Below, in pieces: positions 9,353-18,757 of a stretch of DNA of 64,000 nucleotides; within the stretch, counting starts at the first letter, position 1; every line of letters starts with the position of its first letter. Source of the DNA: Mycobacterium heckeshornense (GTDB lineage: Bacteria > Actinomycetota > Actinomycetes > Mycobacteriales > Mycobacteriaceae); assembly GCF_016592155.1 (NCBI RefSeq), contig NZ_AP024237.1, positions 2,170,001 through 2,234,000 on the forward strand. The letters are read 5' to 3'. The position numbers and the translations under genes were made by a program. The notes beneath the pieces are model-generated. The model was not told the origin of the DNA and did not search any database. It saw nothing but the letters and a program-made list of their open reading frames with translations.

Positions 9353-10018
9353 ATGACCGACCAAGACCGCGCCGCGGCCCGCCGCGACATCGCCGATGCT
9401 CTGCTCAACGCCCTGGAACGCCGCCACGAAGTGCTCGACGTGATTGTGGCAGCCGACGATCGGCCCGCTGCAGTCGACGCGATCGTCGCGTTGCTGGGCA
9501 CCTCGCGGCTGGGCGGTGAGGCGGTGATGTCGATGTCGTTTGACCAGCTCACCAAGGACGCCCGCCGCAAAATCGCTGCCGAACTTGACGATCTCAACAG
9601 CCAGCTGAGCTTCACGCTTAACGAGCGGCCCGCCAGCTCGGGCGACAGCCTGGAGCTGCGCCCATTCGCCGGCGACGCCGACCGCGACATCTTCGCCGCC
9701 CGGACCGCGGACACCGGTGCCTCAGGCGACGGATCCGGTGGGCCCGCAGGCGGTCTCGACGACGAAATCCGTTCGGCGCTGGCGCGAATCGAGGCCGAAG
9801 AGGCCGCATGGTTCGTCGCCGTCGACGGAACGCAAAAGGTTGGCATGGTCTTCGGGGAGCTCGCCCGCGGCGAAGTCCACGTCCGGATCTGGATCCACCC
9901 CGATTACCGGCATCGCGGCTACGGCACTGCTGCGCTGGCCCAGTCGCGACCGGAAATGGCGCGCTATTTCCCTGCGGTGCCGCTGGTGATCCGAGCGCCG
10001 GGCGCCAGGCCGGCCTAA
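9353..10018 (+). CDS. GNAT acetyltransferase fused to a GyrA/ParC-like helical segment
   Basis: 221 residues in two parts. Residues ~10-90 align without gaps, from memory, to the helical tower region of DNA gyrase A: ALLNALERRHEVLDVIVAAD corresponds to a GyrA stretch of the type GLVKALDALDEVIALIRAS. Matching spacing continues through the following Leu-rich helices. Residues ~100-221 form a GNAT fold with the acetyl-CoA motif IHPDYRHRGYGTAAL. No Tyr-containing gyrase catalytic domain is present. The gene stands alone after pepE. Function unknown; the N-terminal part could mediate dimerisation or binding to topoisomerase. Confidence 0.75.
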   Translation: MTDQDRAAARRDIADALLNALERRHEVLDVIVAADDRPAAVDAIVALLGTSRLGGEAVMSMSFDQLTKDARRKIAAELDDLNSQLSFTLNERPASSGDSLELRPFAGDADRDIFAARTADTGASGDGSGGPAGGLDDEIRSALARIEAEEAAWFVAVDGTQKVGMVFGELARGEVHVRIWIHPDYRHRGYGTAALAQSRPEMARYFPAVPLVIRAPGARPA

Positions 10019-10024
10019 CGATCG

Positions 10025-10219
10025 TTAGGTATCGGCGGGATCCCGTTTGCCGACTGGTGGGGGCCGCAGGCTGAGGCCGCCGGGAACAACGGCCTTCGGT
10101 GGTGTCGGCGTCGGGGCACCTCCCGGCGCGTGCGCGGGCGCAGTCTTGCCCGAGCCCACGCCCCGGGCCATGCCGGATCCCAGGTTTCGCCCGATACGGC
10201 GCCGCGAGACTTCGGCCAA
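10025..10219 (-). CDS. Possible small Pro-rich protein
   Basis: Short frame downstream of the F420-reductase gene with high GC in third codon positions. It encodes a Gly/Pro-rich sequence ending PGGLSLRPPPVGKRDPADT. Possible starts are TTG 10219 (64 residues) or ATG 10171 (48 residues, MARGVGSGKTAPAHAPGG). No family is recognised and no clear ribosome-binding site is seen. It fills most of the otherwise empty 10019-10272 gap. Weakly supported. Confidence 0.3.
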   Translation of the reverse strand: MAEVSRRRIGRNLGSGMARGVGSGKTAPAHAPGGAPTPTPPKAVVPGGLSLRPPPVGKRDPADT

Positions 10220-10272
10220 AAAGCAGTGGATGAAATGGACGATTTGGCCCGCCTGCGGGGTAGGCCAGCCCG

Positions 10273-10686
10273 CTAATCGCTGGTGCGCTCCAGCAGGTCG
10301 GCAGACCCCAGCACTCGCTCTACCTGCACCTCGATCACCACCCGTCGCGGGTTGGGCCGCGGCGTGCGATAGCGCTGCGCATAGCGCAACTCGGCGTCGC
10401 GCACCGCGTCGATGTCGTTGTTGACCTTGGCGCGGCCCTCCAATGACAGCCAGCGGGCGCCGTCGACCTGGCTGAGTACAGCAATCCCGCCGCGCTCGGC
10501 GTTGAGCGCCTTCTGCGAACCGCCGGTGGTGATGACCCGGGCAACATGCGTCTTGGGGTCGAAGGTGAACCCCACCGCCACCACATGCGGCGATCCATCG
10601 GCGCGCAGTGTGGTCAGCATCGCCAGATGCCGCTCGGTGAGAAACGCCAGCGCGTCGTTGCTGAGCCGAGCCGTGGTCTTCGCCAT
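10273..10686 (-). CDS. F420-dependent FDOR-B reductase (Rv2074-like)
   Basis: 137-residue split-barrel flavin/deazaflavin-binding protein, closely similar to Rv2074, which is reported to be an F420-dependent biliverdin reductase. Conserved stretches are [40 protein letters not shown] and [20 protein letters not shown]. The ATG at 10686 gives the family N terminus ([16 protein letters not shown]); an upstream in-frame start at 10710 overlaps the promoter region shared with the divergent SDR gene. Expected to be a cytoplasmic dimer using F420H2. Confidence 0.92.
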   Translation of the reverse strand: MAKTTARLSNDALAFLTERHLAMLTTLRADGSPHVVAVGFTFDPKTHVARVITTGGSQKALNAERGGIAVLSQVDGARWLSLEGRAKVNNDIDAVRDAELRYAQRYRTPRPNPRRVVIEVQVERVLGSADLLERTSD

Positions 10687-10721
10687 CGCGGCCCACGTTA
10701 GCGCAGGCAATAATCGCAGCC

Positions 10722-11471
10722 GTGGATGACACGGGTGGCAGGCTGCTGGTCATCTTCGGTGGCCGCAGCGAAATCGGCATCGAACTGGCGCGGCGCCTGG
10801 CGCCCGGCGCGACGGTGGTGCTGGCCGCGCGGCGGGCCGACCGGCTCGGGGAGCAGGCCAAGATGCTGCGCGCAGCGGGCGCAGCGATCGTGCACACCCG
10901 CGAGTTCGACGCCGACGACCTGGAATCCCACGGACCGGTGGTGGAAGCGATTATCGCCGAGCACGGTCCCATCGACACCGCGGTGCTGGCTTTCGGCATC
11001 CTCGGCGACCAGGCCCGCGCCGAAACCGATGCCACGCACGCGGTCGCCATCGTGCACACCGACTACGTCGCCCAGGTCAGCTTGCTCACCCATCTGGCGG
11101 TGGCCATGCGGGCTGCCGGGCGCGGTTCGCTGGTGGTGTTCTCCTCGGTGGCCGGGGTGCGGGTGCGCCGGGCCAACTACGTCTACGGCTCGGCGAAGGC
11201 AGGCCTGGACGGGTTCGCCAACGGACTGGCCGACGCGCTGCACGGCACCGGGGTGCGGCTGCTGGTCGTTCGGCCAGGGTTCGTGGTCGGGCGCATGACT
11301 CAGGGTATGACGCCCGCGCCGCTGTCCAGCACTCCGGCGCAGGTGGCCGCCGCGACCGCCCGGGCGCTGGCCAAGGGCCGGCGTACCGTGTGGATTCCGT
11401 GGGCGCTGCGGCCGGCGTTTGTCGTTCTGCGACTGCTGCCACAGTTCCTCTGGCGACGGATGCCGCGATGA
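10722..11471 (+). CDS. Short-chain dehydrogenase/reductase (Rv2073c-like)
   Basis: 249-residue SDR. A modified nucleotide-binding loop ([17 protein letters not shown]) is at the N terminus, the catalytic Ser lies in [10 protein letters not shown], and Tyr-x3-Lys is in [13 protein letters not shown]. The sequence resembles DprE2-type reductases and Rv2073c. Start GTG 10722. Its stop overlaps the cobL start (ATGA at 11468-11471), so it is translated as the first gene of the cobLMK unit, though no cobalamin role is known for it. Substrate unknown. Confidence 0.9.
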   Translation: MDDTGGRLLVIFGGRSEIGIELARRLAPGATVVLAARRADRLGEQAKMLRAAGAAIVHTREFDADDLESHGPVVEAIIAEHGPIDTAVLAFGILGDQARAETDATHAVAIVHTDYVAQVSLLTHLAVAMRAAGRGSLVVFSSVAGVRVRRANYVYGSAKAGLDGFANGLADALHGTGVRLLVVRPGFVVGRMTQGMTPAPLSSTPAQVAAATARALAKGRRTVWIPWALRPAFVVLRLLPQFLWRRMPR

Positions 11472-12649
11472 GCCACGTGGTGGTCGTGGGGATCGGCGCG
11501 GACGGCATGGCCGGCCTGCCGGAGGCATCGCAGCGCGAATTACGCAGGGCTACCGTCATTTACGGGTCACAGCGGCAGCTCGATCTGCTCGACGGCAGCG
11601 TGGCCGCGACACGCCGGCAATGGCCGTCGCCAATGCTGCCCGCGCTGCAGGGCCTGCTCGACGACGCCGCCCACGACGTGCACGTACTGGCCAGCGGCGA
11701 CCCGCTGCTGCACGGGATCGGCGGAACCCTGATCCGGCTGTTCGGCGCCGAGCGGGTGCACGTGTTGCCGCACGTGTCGGCCGTGACGCTGGCCTGCGCG
11801 CGGGTGGGCTGGACCGTTGCCGACACCGAGGTGATCAGTTTGGTCACCGCCGAGCCGCACACCGCGATGCGTCGCGGTGGGCGGGCGATCGTGCTGTCCC
11901 GCGACGCCACCACTCCGCTGAAACTGGCACGACTGCTCACCGAAAACGGCCGCGGCGACTCTGAGCTCGTCGTTCTCGAGCAGCTCGGCGGGCCCGGGGA
12001 ACGCCGTCGTGACGGCACCGCCCGCCAGTGGGCCGCCCGCGCGCCACTCGACATCGACGAGCTCAACGTGATCGCCGTGCATTACCTGCCCGACGAGCGG
12101 GTATCACCGGTGCCCGACGCCGCGTTCGCCCATGACGGGCAGATCACCAAACAGAGCATGCGCGCGGTGACGCTGGCCGCGCTGGCGCCGCGACCGGGGG
12201 AGCGGTTGTGGGATGTAGGCGCGGGTTCGGGCAGCATCGCTGTCGAGTGGTGCCAAAGTTGGCATGGCTGCTCCGCGGTGGCGTTCGAACGAGACGACGC
12301 GCGCCGCGGCAACATTGCGCGCAACGCCGTCGCGTTCGGTGTCCACATTGACGTGCGCGGTGCGGCTCCTGACGCTTTCGACGGTGCGCCGGCCCCGTCG
12401 GCGATCTTCATCGGCGGCGGGGTGACCCAGCCGGGCCTGCTCGATGCCTGCCTGGCGCACCTGCCGACCGGCGGGCGCTTGGTTGCCAACGCCGTCACCG
12501 TCGAATCGGAAGAGGTTCTGGCACAAGCCTATTCGCGGCTAGGTGGCAGGCTGCAGCGCTTCCAGCACTATCACGCTGAGCCGCTGGGCGGTTTCACTAC
12601 GTGGCGTCCGCAACTGCCGGTCACCCAATGGGAGGTGACCAAGCCGTGA
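11468..12649 (+). CDS. cobL: CobL, precorrin-6Y C5,15-methyltransferase (decarboxylating)
   Basis: Catalyses two methylations at C5 and C15 plus decarboxylation of the C12 acetate in aerobic cobalamin synthesis. 393 residues. The N-terminal tetrapyrrole methylase domain (residues 1-~210) includes ASGDPLLHGIGGTL. The C-terminal CbiT-like domain has the SAM loop LWDVGAGSGSIAVEW. The ATG at 11468 overlaps the SDR stop; the stop TGA overlaps the cobM GTG. Orthologous to Rv2072c. Confidence 0.95.
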   Translation: MSHVVVVGIGADGMAGLPEASQRELRRATVIYGSQRQLDLLDGSVAATRRQWPSPMLPALQGLLDDAAHDVHVLASGDPLLHGIGGTLIRLFGAERVHVLPHVSAVTLACARVGWTVADTEVISLVTAEPHTAMRRGGRAIVLSRDATTPLKLARLLTENGRGDSELVVLEQLGGPGERRRDGTARQWAARAPLDIDELNVIAVHYLPDERVSPVPDAAFAHDGQITKQSMRAVTLAALAPRPGERLWDVGAGSGSIAVEWCQSWHGCSAVAFERDDARRGNIARNAVAFGVHIDVRGAAPDAFDGAPAPSAIFIGGGVTQPGLLDACLAHLPTGGRLVANAVTVESEEVLAQAYSRLGGRLQRFQHYHAEPLGGFTTWRPQLPVTQWEVTKP

Positions 12650-13392
12650 CGGTGTATTTCATCGGCGCCGGGCCCGGTGCCGCCGACTTGATCACCGTGC
12701 GCGGGCAGCGGCTGCTCGAACGCTGTCCGGTGTGCCTTTACGCCGGCTCCATCATGCCCGCCGACCTGCTGGCGCTGTGCCCGCCGGGCACCCGGGTCAT
12801 CGATACCGGCCCGCTGACACTGGAGCAGATCATTACCGCGATCGCCGACGCGGACGCCGCCGGCCACGACGTGGCGCGGCTCCATTCCGGTGACCCGTCG
12901 CTCTACAGCGCCGTGGCCGAACAGTGCCGACGACTCGACGCGCTGGGCATCGACTACGAAATCGTGCCCGGCGTACCGGCTTTCGCTGCAGCGGCCGCCG
13001 CTTTGCGCCGCGAGCTGACCGTTCCGGGAGTCGGGCAGACGGTGACGCTGAGCAGGGTGTCCACCGTATCGACACCGATGCCGCCCGGTGAAGACCTCCC
13101 CAGCCTGGCCCGGCGCGGCGGCACATTGGTGCTACACTTGGCCGCCGCGCAGATCGATGCGATCATTCCTGAATTGCTGTCCGGCGGTTACCGTCCCGAA
13201 ACACCCACGGCCGTAGTGGCTTTCGCCAGCTGGCCGCAGCAGGTGATGCTGCGCGGGACGTTGACCGACATCGCCGAAAAGATGCACGACGCGGGTGTCA
13301 CCAAGACGGCGATCATCATCGTCGGTGAGGTACTGGCCGCAACGGAATTCGCCGACAGCTACCTGTATTCGGCTGAGCGAAGGACGCACTGA
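12646..13392 (+). CDS. cobM: CobM, precorrin-4 C11-methyltransferase
   Basis: SAM-dependent methylation of precorrin-4 at C11. 248 residues with the methylase signatures VYFIGAGPGAADLITVRG, HSGDPSLYSA and IVPGVPAFAAAAAALRRELT. The start is GTG 12646, chosen from the family N terminus (MTVYFIGAG), the GGGAGG sequence upstream and the GTGA overlap with the cobL stop. The next gene begins inside its stop codon. Rv2071c ortholog. Confidence 0.95.
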   Translation: MTVYFIGAGPGAADLITVRGQRLLERCPVCLYAGSIMPADLLALCPPGTRVIDTGPLTLEQIITAIADADAAGHDVARLHSGDPSLYSAVAEQCRRLDALGIDYEIVPGVPAFAAAAAALRRELTVPGVGQTVTLSRVSTVSTPMPPGEDLPSLARRGGTLVLHLAAAQIDAIIPELLSGGYRPETPTAVVAFASWPQQVMLRGTLTDIAEKMHDAGVTKTAIIIVGEVLAATEFADSYLYSAERRTH

Positions 13393-14141
13393 TGCGGGTG
13401 TTGCTGCTGGGCGGCACCGCCGAAGCGCGGGCACTGGCCGCGCGGCTGCATCCGCACATCGACATCATCAGCTCGCTGGCGGGGCGGGTGCCCGACCCCG
13501 CATTGCCCGTTGGGCCGGTGCGGATCGGCGGGTTTGGCGGCGTCGAGGGGCTGTGCCGCTGGTTGCGCGACGAGCGCATCGACGCTGTCGTCGACGCCAC
13601 GCACCCGTTCGCGGCCACCATCACGGCGCATGCCGCTTCCGCATGCGGGCAACTGGGGCTGCCACATCTCGTCGTTGTCCGCCCAGCGTGGGAGGCCGAC
13701 GATGCCATCGCCGTTAAGTCGGACTCCGAGGCGGCTAAAACTGTTGCAGAGCAACGCTATTCGCGGGTATTTCTGACCACGGGACGATCTGGCGTCGCAG
13801 CATTCGCCGACAGCGATGCGTGGTTCTTGATCCGCGCTGTCACCGCACCCGACGCCCGTTGCCTGCCGCGACGTCACCAATTGCTACTGTCCCGCGGGCC
13901 CTATCACTACGACGGTGAATACGCGCTGCTGCGCGAGCACCGCATCGACGCGCTGGTCACCAAGAACAGCGGTGGTGAGATGACACGGGCCAAGCTCGAC
14001 GCCGCCGCAGCGCTGCACATCCCGGTGGTCATGGTCGACCGTCCGCGACTGCCGGCCGGCGTGACGACCGTCGGCACCGTCGACGAAGCCGCCGAATGGG
14101 TTGCCGAGGCGGTTGGGCGATCAGATGCAAAAACCCGCTGA
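13392..14141 (+). CDS. cobK: CobK, precorrin-6X reductase
   Basis: NADPH-dependent reduction of precorrin-6X to dihydro-precorrin-6X. 249 residues; the N terminus MRVLLLGGTAEARALAARL is the nucleotide-binding strand-loop. Other conserved stretches are DATHPFAATITAHA and ALVTKNSGGEMTRAKLDAA. The ATG at 13392 shares its A with the cobM TGA, closing a tightly coupled SDR-cobL-cobM-cobK unit. Rv2070c ortholog. Confidence 0.94.
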   Translation: MRVLLLGGTAEARALAARLHPHIDIISSLAGRVPDPALPVGPVRIGGFGGVEGLCRWLRDERIDAVVDATHPFAATITAHAASACGQLGLPHLVVVRPAWEADDAIAVKSDSEAAKTVAEQRYSRVFLTTGRSGVAAFADSDAWFLIRAVTAPDARCLPRRHQLLLSRGPYHYDGEYALLREHRIDALVTKNSGGEMTRAKLDAAAALHIPVVMVDRPRLPAGVTTVGTVDEAAEWVAEAVGRSDAKTR

Positions 14142-14296
14142 AACAGGGATCCGCGGGGCTGCGGCGTCGTTGCGCAGCGGCGGCTGACGCTCGACGAGAG
14201 GTTGTACCCATGCGACGGCGACCTCGTCGGATAGGCGTTTCGTGATTAGCTGCTGAATTACCGCGTCAGTGGCGGATGTGCGGATATAGTCGGCGC

Positions 14297-15175
14297 GTGA
14301 TCAGCGGCGATCCGCTGACTGGGCGTGAGGGTGAACTCAAACTTATTCGCCGTGCACTGAGCGGGTTTGGCAAGTACTCCGGCGTGGTCATCGCCGGTGC
14401 TGCGGGTGTGGGCAAAACGCGGCTCGCTCGAGAGGTATTGGCTCGCGCGGCGGCGGCAGGCGACCGCACCAACTGGATCGTAGGCACCGAGTCCGCGCGA
14501 CCGCTGCCGTTGGGCGCATTCGCCGCTTTGCTTACCGACGCGATGGCCGAGCCGTTGCCCAACGTGCGGTGGCTGATCAATACCTTTGTCGCGCAACAGC
14601 ATCGAGGCCAGGTGCTGATCGGTGTCGACGACGCGCATCTTCTCGACGGGTTGTCGGCGCATGTCGTGCACCAATTGGCGTCGACCCGTGGCGCGCGGCT
14701 GGTGGTGACCGTGCGAACCGGCGCAGACGAGCCCGATGCCGTAACGGCGTTGTGGAAGGATGAGCTGCTGACGCGGCTGGACCTGGAACCGCTGTCCGCC
14801 GCAGCCACCCGCTGCGTGATCGAAACCAGCGTCGGTGGATCGGTGGACGCCCTCAGCGCCGGGCGGTTTTGGAAGCTGACGGGCGGCAACGCACTGTTTT
14901 TGCGGCAGCTGGTCGCCGACCAGATCGCGGCCGGCCGAATGCGGCAGGTCGCCGGGGTGTGGATGTGGGACGACGACGTCGCGGTGTCGCCGAGCCTCAG
15001 CGACATGCTGGGTCGGCAGCTGCGTCGGATGACGCCCGGGGTGGCACGGGTCGTCGACACCCTGTCGCTCTGCGAACCACTGCGCGTGGACGTGCTCTGC
15101 GACCTGGTGCAACGCCGAGATCTCGAATCTGCCGAGCAGATGGGTCTAGTCACCGTGGAACGCGTGGGCGACGAG
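14297..15175 (+). pseudogene. N-terminal fragment of a LuxR/LAL-type AAA regulator
   Basis: Residues from GTG 14297 read as the ATPase part of a large LuxR-family (MalT-like) regulator. It begins ISGDPLTGREGELKLIRRAL, has Walker A GAAGVGKTRL, Walker B VLIGVDDAHLLDG and the sensor-like FWKLTGGNALFLRQL. Similarity stops at about 15175 (LVTVERVGDE). There the frame runs into the remains of an unrelated gene, then antisense through cobIJ to 15736. The ~450-residue middle and the HTH are missing, so this is a decayed gene. A matching HTH end lies at 21815-22225. Confidence 0.8.
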
Positions 15176-15180
15176 AGACC

Positions 15181-15447
15181 CTCGTGCCACGGCTCACCCG
15201 GGATGTGTTGGTGCACACCTGGGATCTGGCCCGCGCCGTCGGGGCAGATGACCGACTCGATCCCAACTGGTGTGCACTGTTTTTCGGGCAGCTGCCGGCA
15301 GAGCCTGATGCCCTTCGTGCATCAGGGATGTTCGCGGCGCCGGTCGCCGTCGACGACGACACCGACATCCAGTCGCGGCTTCTCGCCCGCCTCGGCCGCG
15401 ATCCGGCCTGGGTTGCGCGCTTCAGCGCGGGTACCTTCGCGGGGTGA
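15181..15447 (+). pseudogene. C-terminal fragment of a TIGR03086/mycothiol-isomerase-like protein
   Basis: In a different frame from the LuxR remnant, 15181-15447 encodes the C terminus of a DinB-like metal-binding protein of the TIGR03086/maleylpyruvate isomerase type. Typical motifs are RLTRDVLVHTWDLARAVG and RLLARLGRDPAW. The N-terminal metal-binding helical part is absent. A deletion seems to have joined a headless TIGR03086 gene directly to a tailless LuxR gene. It is convergent with cobIJ, overlapping it by 26 bases. Confidence 0.75.
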
Positions 15448-16882
15448 ACACACGGTCGTCGCACCACTGCGTCTGCGACGAGCCGACAATCAACAGGCAG
15501 CGCATGTCGACCTCGGCCGGGTCCAAGTCGGCCAGCCGCACCACCACCACACGCTCGTCCGGGCCCGACACGTCACGACCGATCACCACAGGGGTACCGG
15601 GATCCCGGTGGCTCAACAGCAGATCCCGCATCGCGGCAACCTGCCAGGTGCGCGTCTTCGACGCCGGGTTGTAGATCGCCAACACCATGTCGGCGGCGGC
15701 CGCGGCAGACAGCCGGGCCGCGATGACGTCCCATGATTTGAGCCGGTCGGACAGCGAGATCACCGCGTAGTCGTGACCCAGCGGCGCGCCGACCCGGCTC
15801 GCGACCGCCTGCGCGGCGGTCATTGCCGGAATCACCCTGACCTGCACACCCGGCCATTGCTTGGCCTCCTCGAGCACCGCGGTGGCCATCGCGAACACCC
15901 CGGGATCACCGGACGACACCACCGCCACCGCGCGGCCCTGCTCGGCCAGCGCGCAGGCCAGCCGGGCGCGCGCTTCCTCGTCGGTGTTGTCGCTGGGATG
16001 ACGACGTTGACCCTCGCGAACCGGGACGCGCTCCAGGTAGCGGCCATAGCCGACCAAATCGGTGGCAGCAGCAAGCTCGCGGCGGCTTTCCGGTGTCATC
16101 CAGTCGGCCTGCCCCGGGCCAAGTCCGACCACCGCCACGCGGCCGGCCCGCGATTCGCGGCGCCGACCGCCCGGCAGCAGTGCCAGCGAGAAGTACGGCA
16201 CGCTGTCCTGGTCGACGTCGGCGGCTGGCAGCACCCGCTGCCCGGCGGTGCTGGCGCGCTCCACGTAGAAAGCATCATCCAGTCGGCCGGCTAGTGAAAG
16301 CGCTTCGCGCACAGCGGGATATGAGCGGCCCAGCTTCATGACCACCGCGGCGTCGGCGTCGACGAGCCGACGCGACAGCTCGGCGACACCCAAGGTGCCC
16401 GGCAGCACCGACAGCACCTCGTCGCCGGCTACCAACGGTGTCGCGATAGCGGCCGACGCCGCGCTGACCGACGTCACACCGGGCACGATGACCGCGTTGA
16501 ACCGCCGCGTGAGCCGGGTGTGCAGATGCATGTAGGAGCTGTAGAACAGCGGATCGCCCTCGGCTAACAGCGCGACGTCGCGTCCGGCGTCCAGATGTGC
16601 CGCGATCCGGGAGGTGGCCTCGGCGTAGAAATCCTCCAGCGCACCGGCGTAACCGCCGGGATGATCTGTGGTCTCCGTGGTCACGGGATAGACCAGGTGC
16701 TCCTCGATCTGGCCCGGCCGCAGATACCGTTCGGCGATGCCGCGGGCGATGCTGCGGCCGTGGCGGGCGCTGTGATAGGCCACTACGTCGGCCTCGCCGA
16801 TCACCCGGGCGGCCTTGACCGTCACCAACTCGGGGTCGCCGGGTCCGAGTCCGACGCCGAAAAGTGTTCCCCGCCTGCTCAT
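15422..16882 (-). CDS. cobIJ: CobIJ, precorrin-2 C20- / precorrin-3B C17-methyltransferase fusion
   Basis: 486-residue fusion of two tetrapyrrole methylases of the aerobic cobalamin pathway, as in Rv2066. CobI is residues 1-~240 ([35 protein letters not shown]) and CobJ follows from ~246 ([38 protein letters not shown]). The ATG at 16882 overlaps the cobH stop (ATGA), so it is the last gene of the cobG-cobH-cobIJ unit. Both SAM-binding loops are intact. Confidence 0.95.
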   Translation of the reverse strand: MSRRGTLFGVGLGPGDPELVTVKAARVIGEADVVAYHSARHGRSIARGIAERYLRPGQIEEHLVYPVTTETTDHPGGYAGALEDFYAEATSRIAAHLDAGRDVALLAEGDPLFYSSYMHLHTRLTRRFNAVIVPGVTSVSAASAAIATPLVAGDEVLSVLPGTLGVAELSRRLVDADAAVVMKLGRSYPAVREALSLAGRLDDAFYVERASTAGQRVLPAADVDQDSVPYFSLALLPGGRRRESRAGRVAVVGLGPGQADWMTPESRRELAAATDLVGYGRYLERVPVREGQRRHPSDNTDEEARARLACALAEQGRAVAVVSSGDPGVFAMATAVLEEAKQWPGVQVRVIPAMTAAQAVASRVGAPLGHDYAVISLSDRLKSWDVIAARLSAAAAADMVLAIYNPASKTRTWQVAAMRDLLLSHRDPGTPVVIGRDVSGPDERVVVVRLADLDPAEVDMRCLLIVGSSQTQWCDDRVFTPRRYPR

Positions 16883-17502
16883 TTGATGCTTGCCGCGATC
16901 GCGTTGACAGCAGCGGCGGCGATCGCGCTGCCGCCGCGGCGGCCTCGCACGATCAAATACGACATCCCGCGTGGGCGCTCGATAAGCTCCTGCTTGGACT
17001 GCGCAGAGCCGACGAAGCCCACCGGGCCGCCCAGCACCGCCACCGGCGCCGAGACCCCCTCGTCGACCAGTTCCAACAGCCGAAACAGGGCGGTGGGCGC
17101 GTTCCCGATCGCCAGCACCGCGCCCGCCAGACGGTCGGCCCACAGCTCCATCCCGGCCGCCGAGCGGGTGGTGTGCCGGCGGACGGCCAGCTCGGCGGCC
17201 CGGGGATCGGCGACCAGCGACACGATCTCGTTGCCGGGCAGGCGGTCCGAGGTGATCCCGGCGGCCACCATGGACGAATCGCACAGCACCGGCGCGCCGT
17301 CGCAGAGCGCGGCGCCTGCGCGGGCGACGACGTCGTCGCTGTAGGCCACCTCCTCGGCGAGGTCGACCTGGCCGCAGGTGTGGATCAGCCGGACGACGAC
17401 TTGCTCGACGTCGGGGGGAAATCGGGCTAAATCCGCTTCGGCCCGGATGGTCGCGAACGACTGCCGGTAGATCTCGGCCGCATCGCGAACGTAGTCGAGC
17501 AC
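16879..17502 (-). CDS. cobH: CobH, precorrin-8X methylmutase
   Basis: Moves the C11 methyl group to C12, converting precorrin-8X to hydrogenobyrinate. 207 residues; signature regions are [23 protein letters not shown] (with the proton-donor His) and [11 protein letters not shown], then [12 protein letters not shown] and [13 protein letters not shown]. It starts four bases after the cobG stop and its own stop overlaps the cobIJ start. Rv2065 ortholog. Confidence 0.95.
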   Translation of the reverse strand: MLDYVRDAAEIYRQSFATIRAEADLARFPPDVEQVVVRLIHTCGQVDLAEEVAYSDDVVARAGAALCDGAPVLCDSSMVAAGITSDRLPGNEIVSLVADPRAAELAVRRHTTRSAAGMELWADRLAGAVLAIGNAPTALFRLLELVDEGVSAPVAVLGGPVGFVGSAQSKQELIERPRGMSYLIVRGRRGGSAIAAAAVNAIAASIK

Positions 17503-17506
17503 CCGC

Positions 17507-18647
17507 TCACCTTAAGACTTCTGGTGGTAACGACCCGCCGCGCCCGGCTTCGCCGCGCAGCAGTCGGTATCCCTCCCCGGTGGCCACCAGCACCTGACCG
17601 ACCGGAGGGCTGCCGCAGGCCCGCTCGCAGCCGACGAAGTGGCGGTGCACACCGCTATCCGCGGCCAGTGACCGTGCGGCGTCGGCGCGCACATCGGCGG
17701 CCGACCGCGCGCAGCCGGGGCGGCCGGTGCAGGCGCTGACCGACAGCCACGGGGAGTTCGCGTCGAACGCCAGCCCCTGCGGCGCCAGCACCCGCAGCGC
17801 GGCGTCGGCCGTGGGCTCATCGAGGTCGCACACCAGCACCGAGCGCCACGGTGTGACCACCACCGGTGCCCCGAGGGCCGCCAGGCATTCAGCGACCCGG
17901 GCGGTCAATACGCCCAGCGGTACTGCCGCGCCCAACGCGATGCGCCCGTCGTCCTGGGGCAGCCAGCCCACCGGCGGCCGAAGGACCGTGGGACACGATG
18001 CCGCCGCGAGCTGCACACCAGGCAGCAGGATCGAAGGGTCAGCCAATTCGCTCACCCGCCATGCATTTCCGCGAATCTCCACAAATTTCGCCGCCAGTTT
18101 CACCAGGGCGGCTACAACGTCATCGACCACCGGGCGAATGCCGGTGTCGCGCCCGGCCAGCAGCAGTGCGACGCCGTCGTCCACAACATGCACGCCGATG
18201 TCGGCGGCCAACCCGGACACGTCGCCGCGGCCGTCGTCAACACTGAACCAAAACCGTCCCGGCAATCGAGCAAGCGCCGGTTCGGCGCATAACGCCGCGT
18301 CCAGCTCGGCCACCCACCCGCGCACGTCGGCCAACCCCCACCCGCCCGGACAGCGGCGAGGCGACGATGTTGCGGACCCGCTCGTGCGTCGTCGACGGCA
18401 GCAGGTCGGCCCCCGCGAGCGCCCCGGCCAGCGCCTTTGTGTCGGTGATGCCCCGGATCTGAACGTTGCCACGCGCGGTCAGCTCCAGTACGCCCGACCC
18501 GTGGCGACTCGACACACTGGCCAGCACGGCCAACTGCGCAGCGGTGATCATCCCACCGGGCAGGCGCACCCGCGCCAGGGCGCCGTCGGCCGCCTGGTGT
18601 ACCTCGAGCGCACCCGGACAGCGGTCCCGGTCGCGTGCTCTGCTCAC
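17507..18647 (-). pseudogene. cobG: CobG, precorrin-3B synthase, with apparent frameshift
   Basis: Oxygen-dependent ring-contraction enzyme related to sulfite/nitrite reductases. GTG 18647 gives the family N terminus (CPGALEVHQAADGALARVRL, then MITAAQLAVLASV, TARGNVQIRGI, ERVRNIVASPLSG). The frame then breaks at a run of five G on the coding strand (18335-18339). The rest (LADVRGWVAELDAAL, FSVDDGRGDVSGLAADIG, HFVGCERACGSP) lies in the frame one base further along. The Fe-S/siroheme Cys segments are in the second frame. Removing one G would restore ~379 residues, near the Rv2064 length. Either a genuine null allele or a homopolymer sequencing error; flanking cob genes are intact. Confidence 0.85.
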
Positions 18648-18757
18648 CCGCCTACCGTACGGCCGATGGCTGTCTTCCTCACGATCCGCGGGACGCAAAA
18701 CCTGGCATGTGGCCGTTACCGGGGTTGAATACGACGTGGAGGGACGAGTGAGGCGCA

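Noticed and set aside
14142..14296. Short peptide frame MRRRPRRIGVS near 14209
   Set aside because: Eleven codons with no ribosome site or similarity; the gap otherwise shows nothing recognisable.
14297..15736. A single 480-codon LuxR fusion protein running past 15175
   Set aside because: Similarity ends at ~15175; the remainder is out of frame with the TIGR03086 fragment and then antisense to cobIJ. A real protein of this shape is unlikely.
16595..17430. Plus-strand open frames opposite cobIJ/cobH
   Set aside because: Shadows of well-supported cob genes, with no domain and biased composition.
18648..18757. Possible cobalamin riboswitch between cobG and mtnA
   Set aside because: The 110-base gap is too short for a full B12 riboswitch and I could not find the conserved B12-box. 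Gaps before the SDR-cobLMK unit and cobN also gave nothing convincing.
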